A stretch of DNA of 64,000 nucleotides from Primorskyibacter aestuariivivens (GCF_028023675.1 NZ_JAQIOZ010000006.1:248001-312000); one strand, 5' to 3'; counted from the stretch's first letter, positions 25,485 through 35,750 are shown. The notes: generated by a model not told the origin, from the sequence alone. Program-made: numbers and translations.

Positions 25485-26582
25485 TCAGTTCGGGATTTCG
25501 GCGGTGATGCCTTCGATATAGAACCCCATGCCCAAGAGATCGCCGTCCGAGGCGGTTTCACCTTCGGCCAGCCAGGGCGAGCCATCCGCCTTGTTGATCG
25601 GGCCGGTGAACGGGTGGTATTCGCCTGCGGTGATCGCGTCGATCATGGCCTGCGCTTCGGCCTTTACGTCGGCCGGGATGGCGTCGTTCATTTCGCCAAT
25701 CACGACTTCGCCTTCGGGCATGCCGGCCCAGCTGTCGACCTGTTCATAGGTGCCATCCATCAGCGCGCCAACGCGTTTGACGTAATAGGGCGACCATTCG
25801 TCGATGATCGAGGCGACGCGCGGACCCGGTGTGCCATCGTCATTGGTCATGAAGGTCGCCATGTCGGACGCCTGACCAAAGCCCCAGGCTTTGCCGTCTT
25901 GTTTGGCGATCTCGGCCAGCGGCGCGGTGGAGTCGGTATGGGCGGTGATCACGTCCACGCCCTGATCCAGCATGGCGCGGGCGGCATCGGCTTCTTTCGC
26001 CGGATCGAACCAAGTGTAGGCCCAGGTCACGACCAGTTCCACATCCGGGTTCACCTTCTTGGCGTGGTGATAGTATGAGTTGATGCCCATGATGACTTCG
26101 GGGATCGGGAAGGACGCAATGTAGCCGATCTTGTTGGTCTGGGTCATCTTGCCCGCGATATGGCCCACAACGGCGCGGCCTTCGTAGAAGCGCGCGTTGT
26201 AGGTCGAGACATTGGGGTGCTCACGCTTGTAGCCGGTGGAATGCTCGAACTTGATGTTCGGGAATTTGGCGGCGACCGAGTTCGTCGCATCCATGTAGCC
26301 GAAAGAGGTGGTGAAGATGATGTCGCAGCCCGACAGCGCCATCTGCGTTAGAACGCGCTCGGCATCCGCGCCTTCGGGCACCGATTCCTGCCAAGCGATT
26401 TCGACCTTGTCGCCATAGGCTTCCTTGACCGCCAGCGCGCCCTGATGGTGCTGGTACGTCCAGCCGCCATCGCCGATTGGGCCGACATAGACGAAGCAGG
26501 CCTTCGTCGTATCCTGCGCCAATGCCGCGGTGCCAAGCGTCGCGGCAAACGCCGCGCTGGCAAGGAGTGTTCTTCTTTTCAT
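25485..26582 (-). CDS. BMP family ABC transporter substrate-binding protein
   Basis: Periplasmic binding protein of the BMP/PnrA type, which bind nucleosides or purines. 365 residues with a Sec signal peptide (MKRRTLLASAAFAATLGTAALA, cut near residue 22). Mature part shows CFVYVGPIGDGGWTYQHHQG, DIIFTTSFGYMDATNSVAAKFP, NARFYEGRAVVGHIAGKM and DVITAHTDSTAPLAEIAKQ, all standard for the family. The CFVYVGPIGDGGW block is typical of the group linked with xanthine dehydrogenase. It is the last gene after the two permeases (37-nt gap) and before a strong terminator, likely giving it a separate stable message. Confidence 0.93.
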   Translation of the reverse strand: MKRRTLLASAAFAATLGTAALAQDTTKACFVYVGPIGDGGWTYQHHQGALAVKEAYGDKVEIAWQESVPEGADAERVLTQMALSGCDIIFTTSFGYMDATNSVAAKFPNIKFEHSTGYKREHPNVSTYNARFYEGRAVVGHIAGKMTQTNKIGYIASFPIPEVIMGINSYYHHAKKVNPDVELVVTWAYTWFDPAKEADAARAMLDQGVDVITAHTDSTAPLAEIAKQDGKAWGFGQASDMATFMTNDDGTPGPRVASIIDEWSPYYVKRVGALMDGTYEQVDSWAGMPEGEVVIGEMNDAIPADVKAEAQAMIDAITAGEYHPFTGPINKADGSPWLAEGETASDGDLLGMGFYIEGITAEIPN

Positions 26583-26619
26583 GATTTATCCCCTGTTGGT
26601 GGTGGTTGAGTGGTTGCCC

Positions 26620-27543
26620 CTAATGCGAGGCGTGGAAAGGTCGGCCCAGAGACGCTGGCGCGCCATGCATCCCGCGGGCCGAGATTGTCACGAGCACGAT
26701 GATTGTTATCAGATAGGGCGAGGCGGACAAGAGCGCGACAGGCACCTGCGCGCCCGCAGCCTGCAGGTTCAGTTGCAGCACTGTGATGCCGCCGAAAAGA
26801 TAAGCACCCACCACGATGCGCCCCGCCCGCCAGGAGGCAAAAACCACAATTGCCAGCGCGATCCATCCCGCGCCTGCGGTCATGCCTTCGGTCCATTGCG
26901 GTACCCGAACAAGGCTCAGATACGCGCCGCCCAGACCGGAACAGGCCCCGCCGAAAAAGATCGCCATCATCCGGATGCGCACGACCTTGTAGCCCAGCGC
27001 ATGGGCGGCGTCGTGGCTTTCGCCCACGGCGCGCAGGATCAGGCCAAAGCGGGTGTATTTCAGCGTGGCCCAGACCGCCGCGACCAGCGCGAGGGACACA
27101 TAGACCATGATGTCATGCTGAAAGAACATCGGACCGATCACCGGTATATCGCCCAGAAGCGGGATGTGCAGATCCTGCAGGCTGGGCGCTTTCATCCCCT
27201 CATAGGGTTTGCCAATCAGCGCCGACAGCCCCAGCCCCACCAGTGTCAGCCCCAGCCCTGTAGCGACCTGATTGGACAGGAGGTATTGGGTCAGAATGCC
27301 AAAGCTCAGCGAAAGCACCGCCGCCGCTAACGCCGCCGCCGCAAATCCCAGCATGGGTGAACCGGAATTCAGCGCCACGACAAAGCCCACCACAGCGCCG
27401 GTGATCATCATTCCCTCGACACCGAGGTTCAGAACACCGGATTTCTCGACCACCATTTCGCCGATGGCTGCCAGAAGGATGGGTGTGGCCGACACCATGA
27501 GCGAGGCGACCAGAAGGATCGGGTTGATTGCGCCAAAGTCCAT
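26620..27543 (-). CDS. ABC transporter permease (nucleoside/purine type, second permease)
   Basis: Inner-membrane permease of the BPD_transp_2 (LivH/RbsC-like) family, 307 residues, about 8-9 spans. Seen: LAAIGEMVVEKSGVLNLGVEGMM near the N-terminus, the hallmark of the NupQ/YufQ branch; GLALTLVGLGLSALIG-type segment; AVGESHDAAHALGYKVVRIRM coupling loop to the ATPase; and GGACSGLGGAYLSLV. Its ATG overlaps the TAA of the first permease (TAATG). Forms the translocation pore together with that permease. Confidence 0.93.
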   Translation of the reverse strand: MDFGAINPILLVASLMVSATPILLAAIGEMVVEKSGVLNLGVEGMMITGAVVGFVVALNSGSPMLGFAAAALAAAVLSLSFGILTQYLLSNQVATGLGLTLVGLGLSALIGKPYEGMKAPSLQDLHIPLLGDIPVIGPMFFQHDIMVYVSLALVAAVWATLKYTRFGLILRAVGESHDAAHALGYKVVRIRMMAIFFGGACSGLGGAYLSLVRVPQWTEGMTAGAGWIALAIVVFASWRAGRIVVGAYLFGGITVLQLNLQAAGAQVPVALLSASPYLITIIVLVTISARGMHGAPASLGRPFHASH

Positions 27544-28628
27544 TATGCGGCCTCCCCTTGACCAAAGCGGATGCGGTAATTGGTGAAGACGTCCGTGGCC
27601 AGCAGGAAGAACAGCAACATGCCCTGGAACAGCTGGATCGACGCGCCGGGCAGGCCCAGCATGAGCTGTGCAAGCTCGCCCCCGATATAGGTCAAAGCCA
27701 TCAGCAGCCCGGCCAACAGGATACCCACCGGATGCAACCGGCCCAGAAAGGCCACGATGATTGCGGTAAAGCCATAGCCTGAGTTGAAGTCGATGGTGAT
27801 CTGGCCCGAAGGGCCTGCCACCTCAAACAGCCCGGCCATGCCCGCCAGAGCGCCGGAAAGGCCAAGGCAGAACAGAATGATCCGCGCGGGTCTCACACCC
27901 GCAAAGCGGGCTGCGCGCGGAGCCTGACCGGCAAGCTGGATGTGAAAGCCGCGAATGTGACGAGTGAGCAGCACATAGGCAAAGATCACGGCGACGAAGG
28001 CCGCCACCACACCCCAATGCATCCCCGTATTGGGAATGATTTCCAGATTGGCGGCGCTGTCATATTGCTGAAGGTTGCGCGAGCCGGGAAAGCCCATCCC
28101 GTCGGGGTTCTTGAGCAGCCCGGACGATACCGAGGCCAGCACAGATTCAGCCACATAGACCAACATCAGCGAGACAAGGATTTCATTGGTGCCAAACTTG
28201 GTCTTGAGCACCGCCGGAATCATGCCCCAGGCCCATCCGCCAAGCGCGCCCGCAATGACCATGAGCGGGAAGATGATGAAGCTCTCCATGGGGTAGAAGG
28301 CAAGGCCAACACCAGCCCCGGCAATCGCGCCCATGATGTATTGGCCTTCGGCCCCGATATTCCAGATGCCCGCTCGGAACCCGATGGACAGGCCGATCGC
28401 GATGAGGATCAGCGGCCCGGCCTTGATCAGAAGCTGAGGCCGGGAATAAGCGGCGAATTGTTCGTGGAACAGGGGGTCCCAGAAGATCGTGCGGATCGCC
28501 TCAAGTGGCGGCTTGCCGAGAGCGGCAAACATGAAACCGCCGACGACCATGGTCAGGAGAACGGCGAGGATCGGCGTGACAGCGGTCCAGAACCGCGACG
28601 GCTGTGGGCGTTTGACGAGATGGATCAT
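27543..28628 (-). CDS. ABC transporter permease (nucleoside/purine type, first permease)
   Basis: Inner-membrane permease, 361 residues, NupP/YufP-like. Seen: IGLSIGFRAGIWNIGAEGQYIMGAIAG, the family signature; KTKFGTNEILVSLMLVYVAE; and the coupling loop GFHIQLAGQAPRAARFAGVRPARI that contacts the ATPase. It begins with ATG 81 nt after the ATPase stop; a double-hairpin repeat occupies this gap (28650-28695). The next permease starts within its stop codon, so the two are coupled. Confidence 0.93.
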   Translation of the reverse strand: MIHLVKRPQPSRFWTAVTPILAVLLTMVVGGFMFAALGKPPLEAIRTIFWDPLFHEQFAAYSRPQLLIKAGPLILIAIGLSIGFRAGIWNIGAEGQYIMGAIAGAGVGLAFYPMESFIIFPLMVIAGALGGWAWGMIPAVLKTKFGTNEILVSLMLVYVAESVLASVSSGLLKNPDGMGFPGSRNLQQYDSAANLEIIPNTGMHWGVVAAFVAVIFAYVLLTRHIRGFHIQLAGQAPRAARFAGVRPARIILFCLGLSGALAGMAGLFEVAGPSGQITIDFNSGYGFTAIIVAFLGRLHPVGILLAGLLMALTYIGGELAQLMLGLPGASIQLFQGMLLFFLLATDVFTNYRIRFGQGEAA

Positions 28629-28649
28629 GCGATGCGTTCCCCCAAGGTT

Positions 28650-28695
28650 CCGAAATCTTCAAAAGATTTCGGTCCGATTTCTATTGAAGAAATCG
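28650..28695 (-). repeat. 46-bp double-hairpin repeat, copy B (inverted)
   Basis: Reading on the plus strand: CCGAAATCTT (28650-28659), 3-nt loop, AAGATTTCGG (28663-28672), spacer TC, CGATTTCT (28675-28682), 5-nt loop, AGAAATCG (28688-28695). This is the reverse orientation of copy A, hence minus strand, and it lies in the same sense as the operon it interrupts, between the ATPase and first permease genes. Confidence 0.85.
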
Positions 28696-28709
28696 TGTCC
28701 GCGTTGGTC

Positions 28710-30239
28710 TCAAGCGTCCACATGGGCCACCTCCATGTCATGCGCACCACCCATCATGAGGCCGATCTCGTCCACGGTCAGCCCCTGCACAGGGCGGATA
28801 TCGGACATGCGCCCCTCGTTCAGCGCGGCGAACCGGTCCGCCACTTCCATCAACTCGTCGAGATCCTGTGAAATCACCACTACAGCCGCCCCGCGCGCGG
28901 CGAGGTTCAGAATGGCCTGCCGGATGGCCGCCGCCGCCGCCGCATCCACGCCCCAGGTCGGCTGGTTCACGATGAACACCTCGGGGTTCTGCATGACCTC
29001 ACGGCCAATGACGAATTTTTGCAGGTTGCCGCCCGACAGCGCCCGCGCCGCCGTGCCGGGGCCGGGTGTGCGCACGTCAAAGGCGTCGATTACCTTTTCC
29101 GCAAATGCCGTGGACTTGGGCCAGTTGAGAAAGCCCTTGTTCATCAGCCCTTCGCGTGCCGCCGCCGTGAGAATGGCATTCTCGGTCAGGCTCATATCCG
29201 GGGCGGCGGCGTGGCCCAGCCGTTCCTCCGGAGCCGACAGGATACCCGCCGTGCGCCGCGGCTCCGGTGGCAATGCGCCGACCGGGGTGCCGTCAAAGCT
29301 GACCATATCGGCGGCGGTCGTGATCTCGCCCGACAGCGCGGCCAGCAATTCATCCTGCCCGTTGCCCGCAACTCCGCCGATGCCCAGCACTTCGCCGGCG
29401 CGCACCTCAAAGGAGATGTCCTTGAGCGAGGTGCCGAATTCGTTGGGCGATTTCGCCGATAATCCCGCCACCTTGAGCCGCACGTCGCCGAACGCTTTCT
29501 CGGCGCGCTCGACCGCGTCGAAACTTGCGCCGACCATCATTTCTGCCAATTCCCGCGCGGTGGTCTCTGAAGGTGTGCAGGTGGCCACCTTCTTGCCCAG
29601 CCTCAGGATCGTCGCGTGATCGCAGAGCGCGCGGATTTCTTCCAGCTTGTGGGAGATATAGAGGATCGCGGTGCCCTCTGCGGACAGCTTGCGCAGCGTC
29701 TCAAACAGAATCTCCACCTCCTGCGGGGTCAGCACCGAGGTCGGTTCATCCATGATCAGCAGGCGCGGGTCCTGCAAAAGGCAACGAATGATCTCGACCC
29801 GCTGCCGTTCGCCCGCTGACAAGCCGCCGACGGTGCGTTCAGGATCGAGCGGCAGGCCATAGGTTTCCGAGACCTCGCGGATCTGCCGCGCCAGATCGCG
29901 GGGCTTGGGCGGGTTCTCCATGCCAAGCGCGATGTTTTCCGCCACGGTGAGGGCGTCAAATAGTGAGAAATGCTGAAACACCATCGCCACGCCCGATGCC
30001 CGTGCCGCGCGCGGCTCGGCCGGGGCATAGGGTGCGCCGTTCAGCGTCATGGTGCCGCTATCGGGTTTGACCAGCCCGTAGATCATCTTGACCAGCGTGG
30101 ATTTCCCCGCGCCGTTTTCGCCCAGAAGCGCGTGCACTTCGCCAACGCGGATGTCAAAGGAGACGTCCGAATTGGCAGTGACGCCCGGATAGGCCTTGGT
30201 CAGGCCCTTGATTTCCAACAGAACCTCGCTGTCACTCAC
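28710..30239 (-). CDS. ABC transporter ATP-binding protein (duplicated, nucleoside/purine type)
   Basis: Cytoplasmic ATPase with two ABC domains, 509 residues, NupO/YufO-like. First domain: Walker A GENGAGKSTLVK (about residues 39-50), signature LSAGERQRVEI, Walker B LLIMDEPTSVLTP. Second domain: a degenerate Walker A GVAGNGQDEL, signature LSGGNLQKFVIGRE and a weakened Walker B VFIVNQPTWGVD. One active and one degenerate site is usual for this sugar/nucleoside importer class. Its ATG overlaps the xdhC stop by 4 nt, which ties transport to xanthine dehydrogenase synthesis. Confidence 0.93.
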   Translation of the reverse strand: MSDSEVLLEIKGLTKAYPGVTANSDVSFDIRVGEVHALLGENGAGKSTLVKMIYGLVKPDSGTMTLNGAPYAPAEPRAARASGVAMVFQHFSLFDALTVAENIALGMENPPKPRDLARQIREVSETYGLPLDPERTVGGLSAGERQRVEIIRCLLQDPRLLIMDEPTSVLTPQEVEILFETLRKLSAEGTAILYISHKLEEIRALCDHATILRLGKKVATCTPSETTARELAEMMVGASFDAVERAEKAFGDVRLKVAGLSAKSPNEFGTSLKDISFEVRAGEVLGIGGVAGNGQDELLAALSGEITTAADMVSFDGTPVGALPPEPRRTAGILSAPEERLGHAAAPDMSLTENAILTAAAREGLMNKGFLNWPKSTAFAEKVIDAFDVRTPGPGTAARALSGGNLQKFVIGREVMQNPEVFIVNQPTWGVDAAAAAAIRQAILNLAARGAAVVVISQDLDELMEVADRFAALNEGRMSDIRPVQGLTVDEIGLMMGGAHDMEVAHVDA

Positions 30240-31174
30240 GCTTCCATCTCCCTCGTCGCAGTCTGTTGCTGCCGCATTTCCAAGTACCGGGCCGCAACGC
30301 CCACCGCAATTGCCTGCGGGTGTTTGCCAAGCGCCGGATCCCCGATGGGGCAGGTGATGCGCGAAATTTGCGCATTGCTATGGCCCAATACCGTTAACCG
30401 TTTGCGAAACCGCGCCCATTTGGTGGCCGACCCGATCAGCCCGGCGCTGGTAAAACCGTGGCTTAGTGCGGCATGGCACAGCTCCAGATCAAGCGCATGG
30501 GAATAAGTCAGGATCAGGTGATGGGCATCATGCGGGGCGTGCGGCATGAGCGCGGGCGGTTTGGCCGCCGGGATCACGGTGACGTTGGCGGGGCAGGTCG
30601 TGGGGAACCGCTCTGGCCCCGTATCGACCCAGGTGATCGCCGTGCCGGGCAGCGGTGCCAGCACATCCACCAGCGCACGGCCCACATGGCCCGCGCCCCA
30701 GATCCAGATCGTGAAGTCGGGCTTGGCGATGGGTTCGACGAACCAATTGCCGTGCAGGGCGGGCTCCGGCGCGGTGCCGGAATTGCGCATCAGGGTCTCG
30801 GCACGGGCGACCGAAAGCGGCCGGTCCCCGGGGCCGCGGGCGTAAAGCCCGGTTTCCGGCACGTGTCCAAGCCGCGTGGCGTCATAGGCTTCGGTCAAAA
30901 GCGTTACCGCCCCGCCGCAGCACTGGCCCAGTTCCGGGCCAAGCGGGTGATGGGACAGGTGATAGGCAGTGCCGCGCGCCAGACGCGCGCGCGCCGCCTC
31001 TGCCGCCTGATATTCCAATGCGCCACCGCCGATTGTGCCGCTTTGTCCGCTATCCCAGACCAGCATGGCCGCACCCACTTCGCGCGGGGATGAACCCTTG
31101 ATCCCGGCAATCACCACCCGGGCCACGCGGCCATGTTGGGTCACAGCGTTAAAAAGGGCCGCGCGGTCAATCAT
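30236..31174 (-). CDS. xdhC: Xanthine dehydrogenase accessory protein XdhC
   Basis: Molybdenum-cofactor chaperone that binds Moco, promotes its sulfuration and inserts it into XdhB. 312 residues. Seen: N-terminal XdhC/CoxI segment (VVIAGIKGSSPREVGAAMLVW, GTIGGGALEYQA, GPELGQCCGGAVTLL with the conserved double Cys) and a C-terminal Rossmann domain (TIWIWGAGHVGRALVDVLAPLP, GFTSAGLIGSATKWARFRKRL). ATG at 31174 overlaps the xdhB stop by 4 nt. Situated between xdhB and the ABC ATPase. Confidence 0.94.
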   Translation of the reverse strand: MIDRAALFNAVTQHGRVARVVIAGIKGSSPREVGAAMLVWDSGQSGTIGGGALEYQAAEAARARLARGTAYHLSHHPLGPELGQCCGGAVTLLTEAYDATRLGHVPETGLYARGPGDRPLSVARAETLMRNSGTAPEPALHGNWFVEPIAKPDFTIWIWGAGHVGRALVDVLAPLPGTAITWVDTGPERFPTTCPANVTVIPAAKPPALMPHAPHDAHHLILTYSHALDLELCHAALSHGFTSAGLIGSATKWARFRKRLTVLGHSNAQISRITCPIGDPALGKHPQAIAVGVAARYLEMRQQQTATREMEA

Positions 31175-33612
31175 CCCAATTGCCTCCGCACGGCCCAAAG
31201 GATGCGTTCCGGAGTGGCGGGTGCATCCAGGTCCGGATACCGCTCACCGCAGGCGGCGATGGCGTCCGAAATCGCGAAAAACGCTGACATGCCGAGCATG
31301 AAGGGCGGCTCGCCCACGGCCTTGGAGCGATAGATCGTCTCGGAACGGTTTTCACCATCCCAGAGGTCGACATTGAAGATCTCGGGCCGGTCGGAACAGG
31401 CCGGGATCTTGTAGGTGGAGGGCGCATGGGTGCGCAGCCGCCCCGCGTCGTCCCAGACCAGCTCTTCCATGGTGAGCCAGCCCGCGCCCTGCACGAATCC
31501 GCCCTCGACCTGGCCGATATCCAGCGCCGGGTTCAGCGAGGCCCCGGCATCATGGATGATATCCGTGCGCAGGATGCGGTTTTCGCCGGTGAGCGTGTCG
31601 ATCACCACCTCGGTCAGCGCTGCCCCATAGGCAAAGTAGAAAAACGGCCGCCCTTGCCCCTTGATCCGGTCCCAGGCGACATCGGGCGTCTTGTAGAACC
31701 CGGTCGCCGACAGGCTCACGCGGTTTTCATAGGCGGATTTCGCGGCCTCTGCGAATGTCAGCTGGTTGTCGCCTACATATACGTAGCCATCCTCAAAGCG
31801 GACGTTTTCCACCGGTTGCTGATGCAGCTCCGCCAGATGCGCGGCGATGCGCCCGGTGATCTTGTCACAGGCGTCGCGCACGGCCATGCCGTTCAGGTCA
31901 GAGCCCGACGAGGCGGCGGTGGCCGAGGTGTTGGGGACCTTGGCGGTGTCGGTCGCGGTGATGCGGATCGTTTCCATCGGCACACCAAAGCGCGACGCGG
32001 CGACTTGCGCGACTTTCTGGAACAGGCCTTGACCCATCTCCGTGCCGCCATGGTTCAGGTGGATCGAGCCGTCCTGATAGACATGCACCAGTGCGCCCGC
32101 CTGATTGAGATGGGTGAGCGTGAAGGAAATGCCGAACTTCACCGGGGTCAGCGCCAACCCGCGTTTGAGGATCGGGTTCTGCGCATTCCACTCCGTCACC
32201 TTCGCCCGGCGTCCGGTGTAATCGGCCCGCTCGGCCAAAGCGTGGGTCATTCCATGCAGGATGAAATCGGTGACCTCCATGCCATAGGGCGTCGTCTGCA
32301 CCCCGGCGGCAGGTTTTGGCACATCGGGCGCGGCGACGTTATCGGTGGCCCCGCGCGAGGCGAGATCTTCCGACGGACGCTCTGCAGGGCCGGGGGCGGC
32401 GTAGCGCGTGGCTTTCCCGTCCGAATGCGCACCGCCATAGCGATGGCCGGTGCCGGGACCCGTCGCCTCGGGCGCGGCGTAGTAATTCGCGCGTCGCACC
32501 TCCAGCGGATCGCGGCTAAGGTGATGCGCGATATGGTCCACAACCCGCTCGATCCCCAGCATGCCCTGTGGCCCGCCAAAGCCGCGAAAGGCCGTGGCGC
32601 TCTGGGTGTTGGTTTTCAAACGGTGACTTTCGATGCGGGCATGCTCAAGATGATAGGCATTGTCCGCATGCAACATCGCGCGGTCGGCCACAGGCAGGGA
32701 GAGGTCCTGCGCCCAACCGCAACGGGCGTATTGGAGGAAATTCACGCCCAGTATCCGCCCCGCATCGTCAAAACCCACCTCATAGTCGATGCGGAAATCA
32801 TGGCGCTTGCCGGTGATCATCATGTCGTCGTCACGGTCATAGCGCATCTTGCAGGGCTTGCCGGTCAGCCGCGCGGCAATGGCGCAGGCGCAGGCCAGCG
32901 CATTGCCCTGGCTTTCCTTGCCGCCAAAGCCGCCGCCCATGCGGCGCGTCTCGACCCGGACGCCATGCATGGGCAGGCCCACGGCCTCGGCCACCTTATG
33001 CTGAATCTCGGTCGGATGCTGGGTGGAGGAATGCACCAGCATGTCGCCATTGTCCTGTGGAAGGGCCATGGCGGCCTGACCTTCGAGATAGAAATGCTCT
33101 TGTCCGCCCATCTCAAGCGAACCGGTGATCTTGTGCGGGGCGGAGGCGATGGCGCGGGCGGCGTCGCCCTTTTCATAGATGCGTGGGCCGTCTTCGAAAT
33201 GGCTGTCCGCGGCAAGCGCGTCTTCGATGGTGAGCAGCGGTGTTTCTGCCTCGGTCTCGACCCGGCCCAGCTTTGCTGCCTTGCGGGCGTTGAGGTGGCT
33301 GTCAGCGACCACAAGGAACAGGGGCTGGCCGAGATAGTGAATTGAACCGTCGCTCAGGAGCGGCTCGTCATGGATCGAGGGCGAGACGTCATTGGCGAAG
33401 GGCAGGTCGTCGGCAGTGAGTACCGCCACCACGCCCGGCGCGGCGCGCACCTCTGCAAGGTCCATCGCTGTGATGCGGCCTTTGGCGATTTCGGACGTGC
33501 CAAAGGCCAGGTGCAGCGTGCCGCGTGGGGCGGGGATGTCATCGACATAGCGCGCTGCGCCGCTGACATGCAGCGCGCCCGCGTCATGGGGGAGGGGTTT
33601 GGTCACGCTCAT
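31171..33612 (-). CDS. xdhB: Xanthine dehydrogenase molybdopterin-binding subunit
   Basis: Large subunit carrying the molybdenum centre that hydroxylates hypoxanthine/xanthine to urate. 813 residues. Seen: [86 protein letters not shown] and the late catalytic-Glu region [19 protein letters not shown] stretch about residues 375-440 (Ala/Pro/Gly-rich, [17 protein letters not shown]) looks like an insertion relative to the core enzyme. Start overlaps the xdhA stop by 4 nt. Works as alpha2beta2 with XdhA. Confidence 0.95.
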   Translation of the reverse strand: MSVTKPLPHDAGALHVSGAARYVDDIPAPRGTLHLAFGTSEIAKGRITAMDLAEVRAAPGVVAVLTADDLPFANDVSPSIHDEPLLSDGSIHYLGQPLFLVVADSHLNARKAAKLGRVETEAETPLLTIEDALAADSHFEDGPRIYEKGDAARAIASAPHKITGSLEMGGQEHFYLEGQAAMALPQDNGDMLVHSSTQHPTEIQHKVAEAVGLPMHGVRVETRRMGGGFGGKESQGNALACACAIAARLTGKPCKMRYDRDDDMMITGKRHDFRIDYEVGFDDAGRILGVNFLQYARCGWAQDLSLPVADRAMLHADNAYHLEHARIESHRLKTNTQSATAFRGFGGPQGMLGIERVVDHIAHHLSRDPLEVRRANYYAAPEATGPGTGHRYGGAHSDGKATRYAAPGPAERPSEDLASRGATDNVAAPDVPKPAAGVQTTPYGMEVTDFILHGMTHALAERADYTGRRAKVTEWNAQNPILKRGLALTPVKFGISFTLTHLNQAGALVHVYQDGSIHLNHGGTEMGQGLFQKVAQVAASRFGVPMETIRITATDTAKVPNTSATAASSGSDLNGMAVRDACDKITGRIAAHLAELHQQPVENVRFEDGYVYVGDNQLTFAEAAKSAYENRVSLSATGFYKTPDVAWDRIKGQGRPFFYFAYGAALTEVVIDTLTGENRILRTDIIHDAGASLNPALDIGQVEGGFVQGAGWLTMEELVWDDAGRLRTHAPSTYKIPACSDRPEIFNVDLWDGENRSETIYRSKAVGEPPFMLGMSAFFAISDAIAACGERYPDLDAPATPERILWAVRRQLG

Positions 33613-35003
33613 GGGGTCACCTCCAGCACGGAGGTTTGCGTGCCGTTCATCTCATGAACGTAACGGAGCAGCATGTTTTTCGCGCTCTCCATGCGGTAGC
33701 TGGCCGAGGCACGCATGTCGCTGAGCGGGGTGAAATCCTCCTCAAGCGCGGCGCTGGCGCGCGTGGCGCTTTCCTCGGAGAGCGGATGTCCGATCAGCGC
33801 CGCCTCAAGCGCGCTGGCGCGTTTGGGGGTGCCTGCCATGCCGCCGAATGCGATGCGGGCAGCAGTGACCGTGTCGCCCTCAAGGGTCAGGTTGAACGCG
33901 CCGCAAACGGCAGAAATGTCCTGATCAAACCGTTTGGAGAGCTTGTAGACCCGCAGATTGGGTTGATCCTTGGGCAGTGTCACGGCCTCGACAAACTCGC
34001 CGGGCGCGCAGTCCTGTTTGCCATACTCGATGAAGAAGTCTTCCAAAGGCATGTTGCGCCGGTTATCGCCCTTGCGCAGGTGTAGCGTCGCGCCAAGCGC
34101 GATGAGCGGCGGTGGACTGTCGCCGATGGGCGAGCCATTTGCGATATTGCCGCCCAGCGTCGCGGCCTCGCGCACCTGAACCGAACCGTAGCGGCGCAAC
34201 ATTTCGGCAAAGCTGGGATAGAGCGGTTTCATTGCTTCCCAAAGCCGGGCGATGGTCACGCCCGCCCCGATGCGGAGCGTGTCGCCCTGATCCTCGATCT
34301 GTTGCAGGTCGCGGCATTTGTGCAGGAAGATCACCGGGTCAAGATCGCGCAGCTGTTTGGTCACCCAGAGGCCGACATCGGTGGCCCCGGCGATCAGAGT
34401 TGCTTCGGGGTTGGCCGCATAGAGATCGGCCAGTTCGTCGGAGCTATCGGGGAGGAGGGGGGCGCTGCCCCCCACGCCTTTGGCGCTCCCCCCGAGGTAT
34501 TTTTCAACAGAAGAAGGATCTGTGCGGGTCCATTGCGGGACCGGCGCGCTTTGAGCGGTTTTCGCTGCGCGAATGATGGGCGCGTAGCCCGTGCAGCGGC
34601 AGAGATTGCCCGCCAGCCGGTCGTCGTAATCGGTTTGGCCATTGGCATGGGCCACCGCCATCGAGGCGACGAAACCAGGCGTGCAGAAGCCGCATTGCGA
34701 TCCGTGTTCGTCCACCATCGCCTGTTGCACCGGGTGCAGCCCGCCATCATCGGCGCGGATGCCTTCGACCGTGCGCACCGATTTGCCATCGAGCTGTGGG
34801 AGGAAGAGAATACAGGCGTTGAGCGCCCGGATGCCGTCCGCGTCCTGCACCATCACGGTGCAGGCGCCGCAATCGCCTTCGTTACAACCTTCCTTTGTGC
34901 CGGTCAGGCCGCGGGACTCGCGCAGCCAGTCGAGGAGGGTTTCGGTTGGATTGTCGGGACGGACCCGGACAGGCTCTCCGTTTAGAAGAAATCCAATGTC
35001 CAT
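33609..35003 (-). CDS. xdhA: Xanthine dehydrogenase small subunit (Fe-S/FAD)
   Basis: Electron-transfer subunit with two [2Fe-2S] clusters and FAD. 464 residues. Seen: plant-ferredoxin-type cluster motif [12 protein letters not shown] (Cys40, 45, 48), second cluster CGFCTPGF and [13 protein letters not shown], then a FAD domain with [17 protein letters not shown] and [21 protein letters not shown], then a C-terminal CO-dehydrogenase-flavoprotein-type region. Head of a seven-gene minus-strand set xdhABC-ATPase-permeases-BMP protein; 262 bp upstream hold its promoter region. No pathway genes for urate breakdown are seen here. Confidence 0.95.
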   Translation of the reverse strand: MDIGFLLNGEPVRVRPDNPTETLLDWLRESRGLTGTKEGCNEGDCGACTVMVQDADGIRALNACILFLPQLDGKSVRTVEGIRADDGGLHPVQQAMVDEHGSQCGFCTPGFVASMAVAHANGQTDYDDRLAGNLCRCTGYAPIIRAAKTAQSAPVPQWTRTDPSSVEKYLGGSAKGVGGSAPLLPDSSDELADLYAANPEATLIAGATDVGLWVTKQLRDLDPVIFLHKCRDLQQIEDQGDTLRIGAGVTIARLWEAMKPLYPSFAEMLRRYGSVQVREAATLGGNIANGSPIGDSPPPLIALGATLHLRKGDNRRNMPLEDFFIEYGKQDCAPGEFVEAVTLPKDQPNLRVYKLSKRFDQDISAVCGAFNLTLEGDTVTAARIAFGGMAGTPKRASALEAALIGHPLSEESATRASAALEEDFTPLSDMRASASYRMESAKNMLLRYVHEMNGTQTSVLEVTP

Positions 35004-35265
35004 GTCTGAAGTACCTGCCGCGGTACCGGTGCACGTTTTTGCGGACCCTCGATGCGGCGTAGAAGGTGCGCGTGCCGTTTGGTTGTCTCAACGATAGGAG
35101 GGCGCGTCGTGATCTGGCAAGCAAAACATTGGCCGCGGCGCAGAAATTTCTGGCCGATGCTTAAAAAACGGGATGTCGGCTTTGCGGATAAAGCTAATCA
35201 AGCAAAGAGTTTAGTCTTGGAGGTATTTTGAATGTCCTGAAACACTGTTCGGATTCTCCGAATGA

Positions 35266-35730
35266 TCAAAGTGACTGGGCCAGCTCGGCAAGTTGATCCA
35301 GGGTGATGCCCCAGCCCTCGTGGAAGCCCATTTTCTCGTGTTGTTCGCGCTGCTCAGTGGTGCGATGCATGACATGCGCGTGATAAAGTGTACCGCCCTC
35401 CTGTGGGATCAGGCGCACATCTGCCACCATGAAACAATCGGGTGCGGGGCGGAAACCGAGCCGCATGCCGTCTGTAAAGACCAGCCGTTCGAAACGCTCG
35501 GCCAGAAGGAAACAGCCATCGTTTTCCATCAGCATGCCATCGGGCAGTTTCATCACGTTGAAGGCCCGGCCGCCGGCGCGCAGATCGTTGTCGCACTCGA
35601 CGGTTTCCACGGCGGGCGGGGTGAACCATTGCTTGAACAGCTCCGGTTCCTCCCAGCAGCGCCAGATGGTTTCAGGCGCGGCGTTGATCAGGCGTTCGAT
35701 CAGCAGGTCGGTTTCCGGGTTGAAGGTCAT
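35266..35730 (-). CDS. SRPBCC (AHSA1-like) domain protein, 154 aa
   Basis: Single START/Bet-v1-fold domain of the AHSA1-type. Seen: DLLIERLINAAPETIWRCWEEPELFKQWFTPP, typical first strand-helix; GGRAFNVMKLPDG; ENDGCFLLAERFERLVFTDG; and the closing helix HEKMGFHEGWGITLDQLAEL. Such proteins bind hydrophobic ligands or act as small enzymes; the ligand is unknown. It lies 25 nt after a second SRPBCC gene and an ArsR-type regulator, an often-seen trio. A copy of the ArsR-site motif sits immediately upstream (35733-35750). Confidence 0.87.
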   Translation of the reverse strand: MTFNPETDLLIERLINAAPETIWRCWEEPELFKQWFTPPAVETVECDNDLRAGGRAFNVMKLPDGMLMENDGCFLLAERFERLVFTDGMRLGFRPAPDCFMVADVRLIPQEGGTLYHAHVMHRTTEQREQHEKMGFHEGWGITLDQLAELAQSL

Positions 35731-35732
35731 TG

Positions 35733-35750
35733 CGTATCCCCTTGGCTAAC
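35733..35750. promoter_or_regulatory. Third copy of the ArsR-cluster operator
   Basis: CGTATCCCCTTGGCTAAC lies between the two SRPBCC genes, directly before the start codon of the second. It matches the operator pair upstream of the arsR-type gene (36556-36573 and 36608-36625) at TATCC and TTGGCTAA. On the coding strand it also supplies AAGGGG as a ribosome site. Confidence 0.5.

Noticed and set aside
31426-33345. 639-codon plus-strand frame opposite xdhB
   Set aside because: Antisense of a confidently assigned enzyme; no start signal or recognisable domain.
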